Positions 16,797 through 25,527 of a stretch of 44,606 bases of DNA are shown here, in pieces; the stretch's first letter is position 1, and each line of letters begins with the position of its first letter. The notes under the pieces are model-generated. The model made no database searches. It saw only the letters and a list, made by a program, of their open reading frames with translations, and was not told where the DNA came from. The stretch comes from Butyrivibrio sp. Lineage in GTDB: Bacteria; Bacillota; Clostridia; Lachnospirales; Lachnospiraceae. A program made the translations under genes and the position numbers. The stretch is from positions 71,514-116,119 of the forward strand of contig NZ_JAFRGN010000020.1 in NCBI RefSeq assembly GCF_017433805.1, given 5' to 3'.

Positions 16797-17723
16797 ATGT
16801 TACATATTAAATCTCTCGATGAAGCAAGGAATGTATTTAAGGCCCTTGGCTCAGATATACGTATTGAGATAGTTAAGGTCCTTTTAAATGAAAGTGGGCT
16901 TAGCATGAATGAGCTTGCGGAGCGACTTAACATTACTAATGGAGCGCTTACAAGCCATATCAAGAAACTAGAGGAAACCGGAATTGTCATGGTTTCGTCG
17001 GATGCGACAGGACATGGCAATCAGAAGGTGTGCTCAGTTCATCTTGATAAGATTCTCTTTGAGCTTCAGGATAAGCCACAGAATGAAAACATTTATACAT
17101 CTGATATTAAGGTTGGACATTTTTCGGATTTCTCTGTGTATCCGACTTGTGGTCTTGCATCAGGTAACAGGCTGATTGGAGAGGTTGATGACAACAGGTA
17201 TTTTGCTCATCCTGACAGATATGAGGCAGATATTCTCTGGTTTACCAGAGGCTTTGTAGAATATACAATCCCTAATTTTGTTCCTCATAATCAGGTGATT
17301 GATGAGATATGCATTTCTGTAGAGCTCAGTTCAGAAGCGCCTGGAGTTAATAATGTTTGGCCTTCAGATATTTATTTCTATTTGAATGAGACACTTCTTG
17401 GAACCTGGATTTCTCCTGGAGATTATGGAGACGTAAAGGGTATTTTCACACCAGACTGGTGGTTCCCTAACTGGAATCAGTATGGACTGCTCAAGATGAT
17501 AGTGGTCAATCACAAAGGAACCTTCATAGATGGACTTAAGATTTCAGATGTGAACATAGATCAGTTTGGCCTGACACCCAAGAGCCTTATTAAATTCAAA
17601 CTTGAAGTACCTGAGAATGCCGAGCATGTAGGAGGGCTTACTATTTTCGGAAAAGGATTTGGTAACTACAATCAGGACATTATAGTCAAGATGGCTTATA
17701 GTCCAAAAGAACTGATAATATGA
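16797..17723 (+). CDS. ArsR-type winged-helix regulator with large C-terminal ligand-domain candidate
   Basis: A 308-residue regulator. Residues about 5-90 form a winged helix of the ArsR type: VFKALGSDIRIEIVKVLL, then the recognition region LNITNGALTSHIKKLEETG. No cysteine pair for metal sensing is visible in the helix. Residues about 100-308 are a separate, mostly beta domain with many aromatics (WFTRGFVEYTIPNF, DWWFPNWNQYG), suggesting a jelly-roll or carbohydrate-binding fold. Classical ArsR proteins are about 100 residues, so two thirds of this protein are extra. Set between the permease and GH43 genes, it is likely the local sugar-responsive regulator; that role is inference. Confidence 0.8.
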   Translation: MLHIKSLDEARNVFKALGSDIRIEIVKVLLNESGLSMNELAERLNITNGALTSHIKKLEETGIVMVSSDATGHGNQKVCSVHLDKILFELQDKPQNENIYTSDIKVGHFSDFSVYPTCGLASGNRLIGEVDDNRYFAHPDRYEADILWFTRGFVEYTIPNFVPHNQVIDEICISVELSSEAPGVNNVWPSDIYFYLNETLLGTWISPGDYGDVKGIFTPDWWFPNWNQYGLLKMIVVNHKGTFIDGLKISDVNIDQFGLTPKSLIKFKLEVPENAEHVGGLTIFGKGFGNYNQDIIVKMAYSPKELII

Positions 17724-17732
17724 TAGCTTAAG

Positions 17733-17772
17733 CGCCGCGCCTTTTCATAAATACAGATGAGACGCGGCGTTT
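17733..17772 (+). terminator. GC-rich hairpin after the regulator gene
   Basis: CGCCGCG at 17733-17739 pairs with CGCGGCG at 17763-17769, with further pairing inside (TCAT/ATGA). Only three T follow, so it is either a weak terminator or a processing/stability hairpin between the regulator and GH43 genes. Confidence 0.55.
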
Positions 17773-17799
17773 ATTAAAGACAGCAGGAGAGATGTTTTA

Positions 17800-19443
17800 A
17801 TGATAAAAAAGCTAAAAAGACCTGCAGCATTTTTTTTGACTGCGGGATTACTGATAAATACAATTACCGGATGCGGTAGTAGTGCATCCAACCCAAATGG
17901 GAGCGAAGCTACGGCAGAAGGGAGTGAAGCTACTGTGGAAGCAAGCGAAGCAAATGTGGAAGAAATGAATTTTGATGCTGACATGTCTCAGATAGAGACA
18001 GGAAGTCTTAACGCAGGATCTTCAGTTCATGATCCCTCTATAGTAGTAACAGATGATAAGTATTACATTGTTGGAACTCATATGACCTTTGCCTACTCAG
18101 ATGACCTTAGGAAATGGACAATCAAGGGAAATGGCTACTCAGCTACTAACATGATATTCGGAGATCTTTTCAGTGACGAAAGTGGAGATGTATTTAAGTT
18201 CACTGGTAAAAAAGATAGCGTGGTTCCTACAGATGATAAAAAGTGCCACCTGTGGGCACCTGATATTATTTATAACAAGGCTAATGGCTTATACTACATG
18301 TACTACTGCACCTCATCTACCTGGAACGCATCAACTCTGGAGTTTGCTACTTCTGAGACTATAGATGGCAAGTATGAGTATGGTAAAAGCCTCATTTATT
18401 CCGGACTGACAAGATACAACATTGATGAGACAAACGTCTGTGACTATGTAGACAAGGATTATGCACTTAAGAATTACGTCAAGCTTGATGGAACCTATAA
18501 CTTCAATGAATATCCTAACGCCCTTGACCCTGCAGTATTTTACGACAAGGACGGCAAAATGTGGATGGTATATGGCTCCTGGAGCGGAGGTATTTTCCTT
18601 CTTCAAATCGATGAGTCAACTGGCGATGTCATCCACCCTGAGGCAGATCCTGATAACAACGTAGATGCTTACTACGGTAAAAAACTGTTAGGCGGCGGAC
18701 ACAAATCTATTGAGGGACCTTATATTCTCTATGATCCAGACAGTGATTACTATTATCTTTTTGTTTCTTATGGTGGATTGACAAGTGATGGTGGCTACCA
18801 GATAAGAGTATTCAGATCCAAAGAGGTTGATGGCGATTATCTTGATATGAACGATAAAAAGCCTGATTTCTATGACAACGATCATTCAGGCTTTGGCCTT
18901 AAGATAAGTGGAAATCACATGCTTCCATCCCTTGAAACTGCCTATAAGGCCACAGGCCACAACTCAGCCATGATAGACAAGGATGGCCGAAAATATGTAG
19001 TCTATCATACAAGATTCGAAGGAAAGGGAGAGTACTTTGAGCCAAGAGCCAGACAGTATTTCTTAAACGAAGAGGGCTGGCCGGTAATGCTTCCATACAT
19101 TACAAATGGCGAGACGATTTCTGAAAGTGGCTATACAGCTGATGAAATAGCAGGCAGATACTACCTTGAGGAACTTGGACTTGATATCAGTGGCGGTTAC
19201 AAGGATCCTTCGATTATTTATCTGGGAAAAGATGGAAAGGTATACAGTAAGGCTTCTGATGACACGATTTCAGAGGGAACTTATACAGTTACTGATGGAA
19301 AATACTATGTTCATATATCCATTGATGGTATAGAATATAGCGGTGTCTTTTGCAAGCAGCTTGATGAAAGTGGACGAGAAGTATTTGTCTTTTCCGCCTG
19401 CGGACAGAACAAGACAATATATGGTGTTAAATACAGTGAATAA
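17800..19443 (+). CDS. GH43 endo-alpha-1,5-L-arabinanase lipoprotein (Abn2-like)
   Basis: A 547-residue surface lipoprotein that should cut alpha-1,5-arabinan by inversion. Signal peptide with lipobox ITGC (C25) is followed by three imperfect repeats of GSEAT(A/V)E type as a linker. The GH43 five-bladed propeller spans about residues 70-440: catalytic base D78 in VHDPSI, the pKa-modulating Asp in ALDPAVFYD, the acid Glu in SIEGPYI and the GHNSAM motif. A C-terminal beta domain (about residues 445-547) matches the plan of Bacillus Abn2. AGGAGAG precedes the ATG. Surface location suits the first step of arabinan use, upstream of the ABC importer. Confidence 0.92.
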   Translation: MIKKLKRPAAFFLTAGLLINTITGCGSSASNPNGSEATAEGSEATVEASEANVEEMNFDADMSQIETGSLNAGSSVHDPSIVVTDDKYYIVGTHMTFAYSDDLRKWTIKGNGYSATNMIFGDLFSDESGDVFKFTGKKDSVVPTDDKKCHLWAPDIIYNKANGLYYMYYCTSSTWNASTLEFATSETIDGKYEYGKSLIYSGLTRYNIDETNVCDYVDKDYALKNYVKLDGTYNFNEYPNALDPAVFYDKDGKMWMVYGSWSGGIFLLQIDESTGDVIHPEADPDNNVDAYYGKKLLGGGHKSIEGPYILYDPDSDYYYLFVSYGGLTSDGGYQIRVFRSKEVDGDYLDMNDKKPDFYDNDHSGFGLKISGNHMLPSLETAYKATGHNSAMIDKDGRKYVVYHTRFEGKGEYFEPRARQYFLNEEGWPVMLPYITNGETISESGYTADEIAGRYYLEELGLDISGGYKDPSIIYLGKDGKVYSKASDDTISEGTYTVTDGKYYVHISIDGIEYSGVFCKQLDESGREVFVFSACGQNKTIYGVKYSE

Positions 19444-19464
19444 AACTTTTTTGTGAGGAGAATT

Positions 19465-20448
19465 ATGATTGAAACCAGACCCAGAAATGGAGTGATTACA
19501 GAGTATAACAAACCTTTTATAGAGCAGAGAGCAGATCCATATGTGTACAGACATACAGATGGATGCTACTATTTCACAGCATCTGTTCCAGACTACGATA
19601 AGATTGTACTTAGGAGGAGCGATACACTTACAGGCCTTCAGAGCGCTGAGGAAAAGACAATCTGGCTTAAACACGAGTCAGGAGATATGTCCAAACACAT
19701 TTGGGCGCCTGAGCTTCACTATCTTGATGGCAGGTTCTATATTTATTTTGCTGCATCAAGAGAAGAGGAAAAATGGAGACTTCGCCCATACATATTGGAG
19801 TGTCAGGGCCAGGATCCTATGAATAATCCATGGGTGGAGAAAGGTATGATCCAGGCAAGCGATAATGATATCTATTCCTTTAGGGCATTCAGCCTTGACT
19901 CAACTATCCTGGAGCACAAAGGTGAGTATTACTACATCTGGGCTGAGAAAGTCAGTGTTGGTGTCGGAATATCCAACCTCTATATCGCCAGAATGGAGTC
20001 TCCAACTAAGCTTGCGACTGAGCAGATTCTTTTGACAACGCCTGATTATGATTGGGAGAGAGTAGATATCTGGGTTAATGAGGGTCCCGCAATACTCAAA
20101 AAAGATGGTAAAATATTCCTGACATATTCTGCCAGCGCTACAGGCGAATGCTATTGCATGGGTATGCTCAGCATTGATGAGGACGCGGATATCCTTGATC
20201 CAAGAGCATGGAAAAAGGAGAAAAAGCCTATCCTTTCTTCTGACAGAGAAAAAGGCTTCTACGGCCCGGGCCACAACAGCTTCACTAAGCTTCCCGATGG
20301 AAGAGATGTTTGCGTATTCCACGCAAGAACCTATCTTGAAATCAAGGGAGATCCACTCTACGATCCAAATAGGCACACCATGCTCATGGAAGTTAAGTGG
20401 GATGAAAATGGCTGGCCAGTATTTGACTACAACAACGTAATACACTAA
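19465..20448 (+). CDS. GH43 exo-alpha-1,5-L-arabinofuranosidase-like enzyme, intracellular
   Basis: A 327-residue single-domain GH43 protein without signal peptide. The ATG at 19465 follows GAGGAG. Catalytic residues by motif: D24 in RADPYVYRH (base), D145 in FSLDSTILE (pKa modulator), E206 in WVNEGPAIL (acid), and GPGHNSF late in the propeller. The pattern resembles GH43 subfamily 26 exo-arabinofuranosidases that release arabinose from arabino-oligosaccharides. It lies 21 bp after the endo-arabinanase gene, so the surface and cytoplasmic steps are co-expressed. Confidence 0.9.
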   Translation: MIETRPRNGVITEYNKPFIEQRADPYVYRHTDGCYYFTASVPDYDKIVLRRSDTLTGLQSAEEKTIWLKHESGDMSKHIWAPELHYLDGRFYIYFAASREEEKWRLRPYILECQGQDPMNNPWVEKGMIQASDNDIYSFRAFSLDSTILEHKGEYYYIWAEKVSVGVGISNLYIARMESPTKLATEQILLTTPDYDWERVDIWVNEGPAILKKDGKIFLTYSASATGECYCMGMLSIDEDADILDPRAWKKEKKPILSSDREKGFYGPGHNSFTKLPDGRDVCVFHARTYLEIKGDPLYDPNRHTMLMEVKWDENGWPVFDYNNVIH

Positions 20449-20449
20449 A

Positions 20450-20478
20450 TGGACCATGGGGACGGGGTTAGTGGTCCA
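20450..20478. repeat. Dispersed palindromic repeat, copy A
   Basis: A 29-bp unit beginning TGGACC and ending GGTCCA with the core GGGGACGGGGTTAGT. It starts two bases after the GH43 stop codon and lies before the next gene on the same strand. It matches six other units in this window (copies B1, B2, C, D, E, F). Confidence 0.9.
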
Positions 20479-20501
20479 AAATTGAAATGGGGGAATAGCT
20501 T

Positions 20502-21629
20502 ATGACTAGAAGACCTGCGCCTACAGGCGAATACGCAGTTGGAACAATGACCTACACAGTTTATGACGACAGAGACGAAGTTCTGGCACCTGGCACCAAG
20601 AGAAGCATTCCTGCCAGAGTGTATTATCCGGTAGACAAGGCTTCGATTCAGGGCATGAATAAGCTAAGATACATGTCTCCGGAAATGGCCAAAGCTCTCA
20701 AAAAGTACATGCACGCTCCAATCAACTATGAAAAGAGCGAGGCAGCAGGAGAAAACTTTTCTGAATGCTATGAGAATGCACCAAAGGTAGCTGATAACAG
20801 GTTTCCACTTATAATGTTCAGCCACGGTCTTGGTTCATATAGAGAAGCTAATTCTTTTCTCTGCATTGAGCTTGCTTCCCATGGATATGTGGTTATCTCT
20901 GTGGGGCATCCTTATGATGGCATCTGCACTGAACTTGATGATGGAACCAAAGTCGAATTTAGTAAGGAATGCAGTAAGAGACAGTACGAGCCCTTCTGGC
21001 CAGGTGTATTCAGCATTCTCAAGCTCACTAAGACTAAGGGAACAGATAGAGAACTGGCAGAGAAATTTGATGTTCTCCAGAAGAAATATTGTAAATTCAT
21101 CAATTCCAGAATTGATGAGTGGGTAAAAGATACACTTTCTGCCCTTAAATATGCAAAGGAAAACCTTGCAGACATAATCGACTTTGAATGTGGAGTAGGA
21201 GTTTCAGGTCATTCTCTTGGAGGCGCTACAGCATATATGCTCTGTCTTGAAAACGATGAGTTTGTCTGCGGAGCTAACATAGACGGAGCACTCTTTGGTA
21301 ATAACATGGGCAAGACTCAGAATAGGCCTTTTGTTCAGATCAGCTGTCAGGCGAATCGCAATGCTGAGACAAGAGCTTTTATAGATCATTCAGCGCCTGT
21401 AATCGGCGCGGTATTCCAGAAGATGCAGCATCTGGGCTTTTCAGATATGAAGCACCTGATCCCGGTTAAGGCCATAGTTGGAGCATTGGATGCGGATGTT
21501 ATGCATGAGAATATTTGCAAGCTCCACTTAGAGCTCTTTGATACATATCTTAAGAAAAACAAAGACCACCCTGAAGTGCAGGGAAATGAATTTATTCAGA
21601 TAAAACAGTATCAGCCTGATGTACAATGA
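20502..21629 (+). CDS. Alpha/beta hydrolase, PAF-acetylhydrolase/dienelactone-hydrolase type
   Basis: A 375-residue serine hydrolase without signal peptide. FPLIMFSHGLGSYRE forms the oxyanion-side strand-turn and VSGHSLGGAT carries the nucleophile S238. The overall pattern (ARVYYPV near the N-terminus, long insertion between residues 145 and 225) resembles platelet-activating-factor acetylhydrolase-like esterases. AATGGGGGAA precedes the ATG. It follows the GH43 gene and copy A, so it may be read with the arabinan genes, for example to remove acyl or feruloyl groups from imported oligomers; that substrate is speculative. Confidence 0.8.
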   Translation: MTRRPAPTGEYAVGTMTYTVYDDRDEVLAPGTKRSIPARVYYPVDKASIQGMNKLRYMSPEMAKALKKYMHAPINYEKSEAAGENFSECYENAPKVADNRFPLIMFSHGLGSYREANSFLCIELASHGYVVISVGHPYDGICTELDDGTKVEFSKECSKRQYEPFWPGVFSILKLTKTKGTDRELAEKFDVLQKKYCKFINSRIDEWVKDTLSALKYAKENLADIIDFECGVGVSGHSLGGATAYMLCLENDEFVCGANIDGALFGNNMGKTQNRPFVQISCQANRNAETRAFIDHSAPVIGAVFQKMQHLGFSDMKHLIPVKAIVGALDADVMHENICKLHLELFDTYLKKNKDHPEVQGNEFIQIKQYQPDVQ

Positions 21630-21638
21630 TTCAAAAAA

Positions 21639-21667
21639 TGGACCTGAGGGACGGGGTTGGTAGACCA
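21639..21667. repeat. Dispersed palindromic repeat, copy B1
   Basis: A 29-bp unit (TGGACC ... GGGACGGGGTTGGT ... GACCA) starting 10 bases after the hydrolase stop codon. It is arranged head to head with copy B2, and the two together form one long hairpin. Confidence 0.9.
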
Positions 21668-21672
21668 AAAAA

Positions 21673-21701
21673 TGGTCCACCAACCCCGTCCCCTAGGTCC
21701 A
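21673..21701. repeat. Dispersed palindromic repeat, copy B2 (inverted to B1)
   Basis: A 29-bp unit in the opposite orientation (TGGTCC ... CCAACCCCGTCCCC ... GGTCCA). With B1 it makes an almost perfect inverted repeat with a five-base spacer between two convergent genes, followed by AAAATTATTTT. The pair can act as a two-way terminator. Confidence 0.9.
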
Positions 21702-21709
21702 AAATTATT

Positions 21710-23251
21710 TTAGCCAAGCTGTGCGTATTCTTCTTTTGTGAAGAACTGAGTTGACTTAAGATACTTAGGAATGTTCTTGGATTCGCCGTTGATTCTGATA
21801 TCAGCGTGCTTGTGAGCAATCTCAAGTACATATTCATTCGCATCTGTAGGAAGCTTACCTACGATAGTCACTCTGATCTTGAGATAGTCATCAAGCTCGG
21901 CAATATCAAACAGAGATAAGAATCTCTTACATCTGCCCTTGAAAGAAATCTCCGGATCAAGGTTATCGAGGTTAGTGTTGTTGAACTCGAATACAACATT
22001 AAGCCATCCATCTTCCATGTAGAGTGCTGTGTCGCAGAACTCCTCAACATATTCTCTGTTCTGGCTTGCTCTGGAGATTCTGGAGAATTCTTCAAGCTCG
22101 TCTACAAATGTCAGGAAAGAATCCGCGTTAATTGACCTGATCTGGTAACTGTCACTTGTGTGGTTTGAAATAGAAGCCAGAATATCATGAAGAGCATGCG
22201 CTTTAGCGGTATAAATTGGAAGAAAAGTTTCAGGTCTGCAGTAATCAACATCCTGAAAAGCCTGTAAATTCTTCATGAGAAGAAATGCGCTCATGATACC
22301 GTGCTGGTACGCCTCGAAATCATTGTAATAGCTGACCCTCTGCCTAAATGAAGGATGGAAAACAAAATCAGGCTCAAAGGTATCCTTAATTATCTCTTTT
22401 TCTTCATCTGTAACTGTCTCAATGATAGGAGCAATCTTGTTGATTTCATGATTACTGTAGCTATCAGCAAATATTTTACTGATGACAGCTAGTGCTTCCG
22501 GAGATGCATCATCCTTGATACGTATGTTTGTAATGCTTTCTCTTGCGATGAAATCAATGAACTGATTTACAAATTCCTGCTGAATATTCTCGTACTCAAA
22601 TGAGAAGTTATCAAAGTTATGAATTGCAAAATAAGGAAGCACCTTATTCATACTCTTATTGATCTTCTCAATCTTTTTAAGAGGGTAACCAAGATCATGA
22701 GTAAGGGCTGCAATACATCTGACAGAGTCGCGCAGCTTATTTAAATCATACAATATGCTCAAATTTTTCTTGAGTCTCTGATTATCAGCCATACTAAGAA
22801 TGTTCAGCTTATCAGCCATAAGTTCCATAACCTTGAGTGCATCGTATTCCTCACGCTCAAGCTGGTATAACATTGTAAATTCAGGCTGGTTGTAGAGATA
22901 CTCGCCCAGGAAATATACCCACAGGCAGTGCAGAGTATGATCTCTGTAGAATGAGTCAGAAGCGAAGATAAGTTCCTCGAACTCAACATAAGAATCAAAA
23001 TACTTAAAGATTTTGTCGTAACCCTTCTTGTTAGGGGATATGTAGCTCATAGCACCCTCAAACAGCTTCTTCCACAGAACAACTGCAATCTGAATTTTGC
23101 TGTTCATCTTGGATTCAACGATCAGCTGCTCAAGAGCTTTCCTGATATCCGCCTTAAGTTCTGGCTTCCCCTGCAGGAAAAGAACTTCATCTTTTTCCAT
23201 GCGTTCCAGATAGTACCGCATCACGGTTTTTTCATCAATAAAATGTTCCAC
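21710..23251 (-). CDS. Large HD-domain-like protein of unknown function
   Basis: A 513-residue soluble, mostly helical protein. The likely start is GTG at 23251 with GGGAGG eight bases upstream; an upstream extension to 23314 lacks such a site. Several His/Asp motifs are consistent with an HD phosphohydrolase fold: YRDHTLHCLW, IAALTHDLGYPLKK (the HD doublet), EAYQHGIMSAF and AKAHALHDI. HD proteins hydrolyse nucleotides or cyclic nucleotides using a bound metal, but no subfamily is recognised here. The C-terminal 120 residues look like a separate alpha/beta domain. It is monocistronic and divergent from the next membrane-protein gene. Confidence 0.75.
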   Translation of the reverse strand: MEHFIDEKTVMRYYLERMEKDEVLFLQGKPELKADIRKALEQLIVESKMNSKIQIAVVLWKKLFEGAMSYISPNKKGYDKIFKYFDSYVEFEELIFASDSFYRDHTLHCLWVYFLGEYLYNQPEFTMLYQLEREEYDALKVMELMADKLNILSMADNQRLKKNLSILYDLNKLRDSVRCIAALTHDLGYPLKKIEKINKSMNKVLPYFAIHNFDNFSFEYENIQQEFVNQFIDFIARESITNIRIKDDASPEALAVISKIFADSYSNHEINKIAPIIETVTDEEKEIIKDTFEPDFVFHPSFRQRVSYYNDFEAYQHGIMSAFLLMKNLQAFQDVDYCRPETFLPIYTAKAHALHDILASISNHTSDSYQIRSINADSFLTFVDELEEFSRISRASQNREYVEEFCDTALYMEDGWLNVVFEFNNTNLDNLDPEISFKGRCKRFLSLFDIAELDDYLKIRVTIVGKLPTDANEYVLEIAHKHADIRINGESKNIPKYLKSTQFFTKEEYAQLG

Positions 23252-23404
23252 GACGTGTTCCTCCCAACAAATACTTAATATCACTACTTTAGCGGATTTT
23301 GGCCTGATGAGCAATCATAAATATTGGGATTTATGCTGTTTTCGTACATTTTTTTTACCAAATACATTGTAAGAGTGCTTTAATTAGTATAGGAGGCGAA
23401 GATA

Positions 23405-24103
23405 ATGACATCTAAATCAAAAGAAAAACCATTAGGAATGAGAATAGGAGAGAATGTGTTCTGCATCGGATACCTCGTATTTGCGCTGGTTGCAGAAATT
23501 ATATTCTGCACAAGGTATTTGAACACAGGTAGTCTGATGGCTCAATTATGTATGGTCATGACATTTCTCCTTGGCGGAGGCGATGCATTCCACCTGATTC
23601 CCAGGATTGTATATAACTTCAAGGGAGAAACTTCGGATAGAGGCCAGCAGAGGAAAAGAGAATTCTGGCTAGGCCTTGGAAATCTTGTTTCATCCATCAC
23701 CATGACAGTTTTCTATATTTTCTTTTTCATGGTAATGGCAATGAAACATGGAATGAACGATGCATATTCAATTATGCCAGATAAATTCAGTCTGTTTATA
23801 GTGCTAGTTGTACTTGCTGTGATCAGAATTGTTCTCTGCTTGTTCCCTCAGAATCACTGGTTTTCCAAGGATCATGAGACAAATTGGGGGCTCTATAGGA
23901 ACATTCCATTTGTCATTATGGGCGTGATCACAGTTTGTTACCTCATTATAGTGTATCAGGAGTGGCTGCTTGCAATCCTCGTAACGGTGAGCTTTGTCTG
24001 TTATATGGTCGTAGTCCTCGGCGCCAGGAAAAAGCCAATGCTTGGCATGATGATGATTCCCAAGACTGTGTGCTATATTTGGATGATAGCGCTGTTTTTA
24101 TAA
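23405..24103 (+). CDS. Multi-spanning membrane protein, unknown
   Basis: A 232-residue protein with about seven hydrophobic segments and a positively charged start (TSKSKEKPLG). A conspicuous segment FLLGGGDAFHLIPRI lies in the second or third helix. AGGAGG precedes the ATG by eight bases. No family is recognised. It is divergent from the HD-domain gene and has the short membrane protein at 24242 downstream. Confidence 0.7.
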   Translation: MTSKSKEKPLGMRIGENVFCIGYLVFALVAEIIFCTRYLNTGSLMAQLCMVMTFLLGGGDAFHLIPRIVYNFKGETSDRGQQRKREFWLGLGNLVSSITMTVFYIFFFMVMAMKHGMNDAYSIMPDKFSLFIVLVVLAVIRIVLCLFPQNHWFSKDHETNWGLYRNIPFVIMGVITVCYLIIVYQEWLLAILVTVSFVCYMVVVLGARKKPMLGMMMIPKTVCYIWMIALFL

Positions 24104-24241
24104 GAAACATTCTGGCAAAATACGGATATGTATTTTGCACAATTAGATATTTTTGTCAGTTACACCTCGATCTATAATTTTTTCATCAGATACATGAACA
24201 CATGTTATTAGTATGAAAGAGAAATCCAGGAGGTGGAGCTT

Positions 24242-24454
24242 ATGATGACAATTATGTTTCTTATTTTTTTCTTCATGATTTTCGGTAAACTTGCTGGCTT
24301 CGCATTCCGAGCTACATGGGGAATCATGAAAATGATGTTCTACTTTATTTTCCTTCCTTTTATTATCGTAGGATTGGTAATGGGTGGACTTCTTTATATC
24401 GCATTTCCAATCTTGTTGGTGGTTGGACTGTTTAGCCTTTTGAAGACTGCATAA
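24242..24454 (+). CDS. Small hydrophobic membrane protein
   Basis: A 70-residue protein that is almost entirely hydrophobic, with two or three transmembrane segments and a short charged break. The ATG at 24242 is eight bases after AGGAGG; a GTG at 24233 overlaps that site. It contains the repeated aliphatic pattern seen in bacterial small membrane proteins but no known family motif. A terminator follows directly. Confidence 0.65.
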   Translation: MMTIMFLIFFFMIFGKLAGFAFRATWGIMKMMFYFIFLPFIIVGLVMGGLLYIAFPILLVVGLFSLLKTA

Positions 24455-24470
24455 GAGTAAGAGCATATAG

Positions 24471-24515
24471 AAGCACTTCCGTGATTCGTGTAATACGATG
24501 ACCGGAAGTGCTTTT
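24471..24515 (+). terminator. Rho-independent terminator
   Basis: AAGCACTTCCG at 24471-24481 pairs with CGGAAGTGCTT at 24503-24513, an 11-bp perfect stem, followed by TTGTTTG. Confidence 0.85.
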
Positions 24516-24805
24516 GTTTGGTGGGGAATTGAAGTATTAAATCATACGCAAATGCCAAGAATATGGATTTGCGGCTAATGGCTTTTGGGGACAAAATCAA
24601 GATTGTTTAGCCGCAGAAGCGTAATTTGACATCAATAGGCTAACAGGACACATTTAATCAGATAAAATAACAAATTTGTTAAAGTATATTGACAGAGTCC
24701 ATCCAAAAGATGAATGATAATTAAAAGGCCCATGTTAGGGTTAGGTAGATATTGACTTAAACATGGCATTATTGGGGAAATAATTAAAAAAGAAGGAGAA
24801 CGGGT
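24516..24805. other. Intergenic stretch without a supported gene
   Basis: About 290 bases lie between the terminator and the nitroreductase gene. No open frame with a ribosome binding site is seen. A TTGACA at 24689 has no convincing -10 at 16-18 bp. AAGGAG just before 24806 belongs to the nitroreductase gene. Confidence 0.6.
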
Positions 24806-25330
24806 ATGAACGAAGTATTGAAGGTGTTGGAAACAAGAAGAAGCTGCAGAAACTTTAAGCCTGACATGGTCAAGAAGGAAGAGCTTGATGCCGTTATCAA
24901 GGCTGGAACCTTTGCACCAACAGGCATGGGCAAGCAGAGCCCTATCATCATCGCAGTTACTGACAAGGAATTCAGAGACAAGCTTTCTGATGAGAACAGG
25001 AAGATCGCGGGTCTCAACGAAGGCGCAGATCCATTCTATGGAGCGCCAGTTGTTCTGATCGTGCTCGCTGACAAGAGCGTTCCTACTTACCAGTATGATG
25101 GATCACTCGTACTTGGAAATCTCTTGAATGCAGCAGAGAGTCTCGGCCTTGCGAGCATTTGGATTCACAGAGCTAAGGAAGAGTTTGAATCTGACTTTGG
25201 AAAAGAGCTGCTTAAGAAGCTTGGCATTGAGGGTGACTACGAAGGAATCGGCCACTGTGCTCTTGGCTATGCAGCTGGACCTGCTAACAACGCAGCTCCA
25301 AGAAAAAACAATTACGTATACTATGTATAA
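24806..25330 (+). CDS. Nitroreductase-family FMN oxidoreductase
   Basis: A 174-residue flavoprotein of the nitroreductase superfamily. The N-terminal LETRRSCRNFKPD is the FMN-phosphate-binding start of the family, KAGTFAPTGMGKQSP the second motif, and NLLNAAESLGLASIWI plus GHCALGYAA the later conserved segments. Members use NAD(P)H to reduce nitro compounds, quinones or flavins; the real substrate is unknown. AGAAGGAG precedes the ATG. It appears to be a single-gene unit, closed by a hairpin. Confidence 0.93.
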   Translation: MNEVLKVLETRRSCRNFKPDMVKKEELDAVIKAGTFAPTGMGKQSPIIIAVTDKEFRDKLSDENRKIAGLNEGADPFYGAPVVLIVLADKSVPTYQYDGSLVLGNLLNAAESLGLASIWIHRAKEEFESDFGKELLKKLGIEGDYEGIGHCALGYAAGPANNAAPRKNNYVYYV

Positions 25331-25331
25331 T

Positions 25332-25379
25332 AAAAAAAGTACCGCCACCGGGAGCCTGCCGCAGTGACGGTACCTTATC
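25332..25379 (-). terminator. Hairpin with A/T flanks after the nitroreductase gene (possibly two-way)
   Basis: GTACCG at 25339-25344 pairs with CGGTAC at 25368-25373, with further inner pairing. Seven A precede it, giving a T tract on the minus strand, and a weak T-rich run (TTATCTTTT) follows on the plus strand. Confidence 0.6.
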
Positions 25380-25527
25380 TTTTAGGAAGATTGTTCATCT
25401 GTTATCTTCCTCCTTTCTAATATCTATATCGGATTATAACTGAATATCATTAGCTTAAAAATCATAAAATTTGCAAAATAATCCAGTTTATTTCAAAATG
25501 GGAATATAGATAAAGAATTAGCTAAAT

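Noticed and set aside
24689-24721. TTGACA followed by GATAAT as a promoter for the nitroreductase gene.
   Set aside because: The spacing is 21 bp, outside the normal range, and no better -10 is present.
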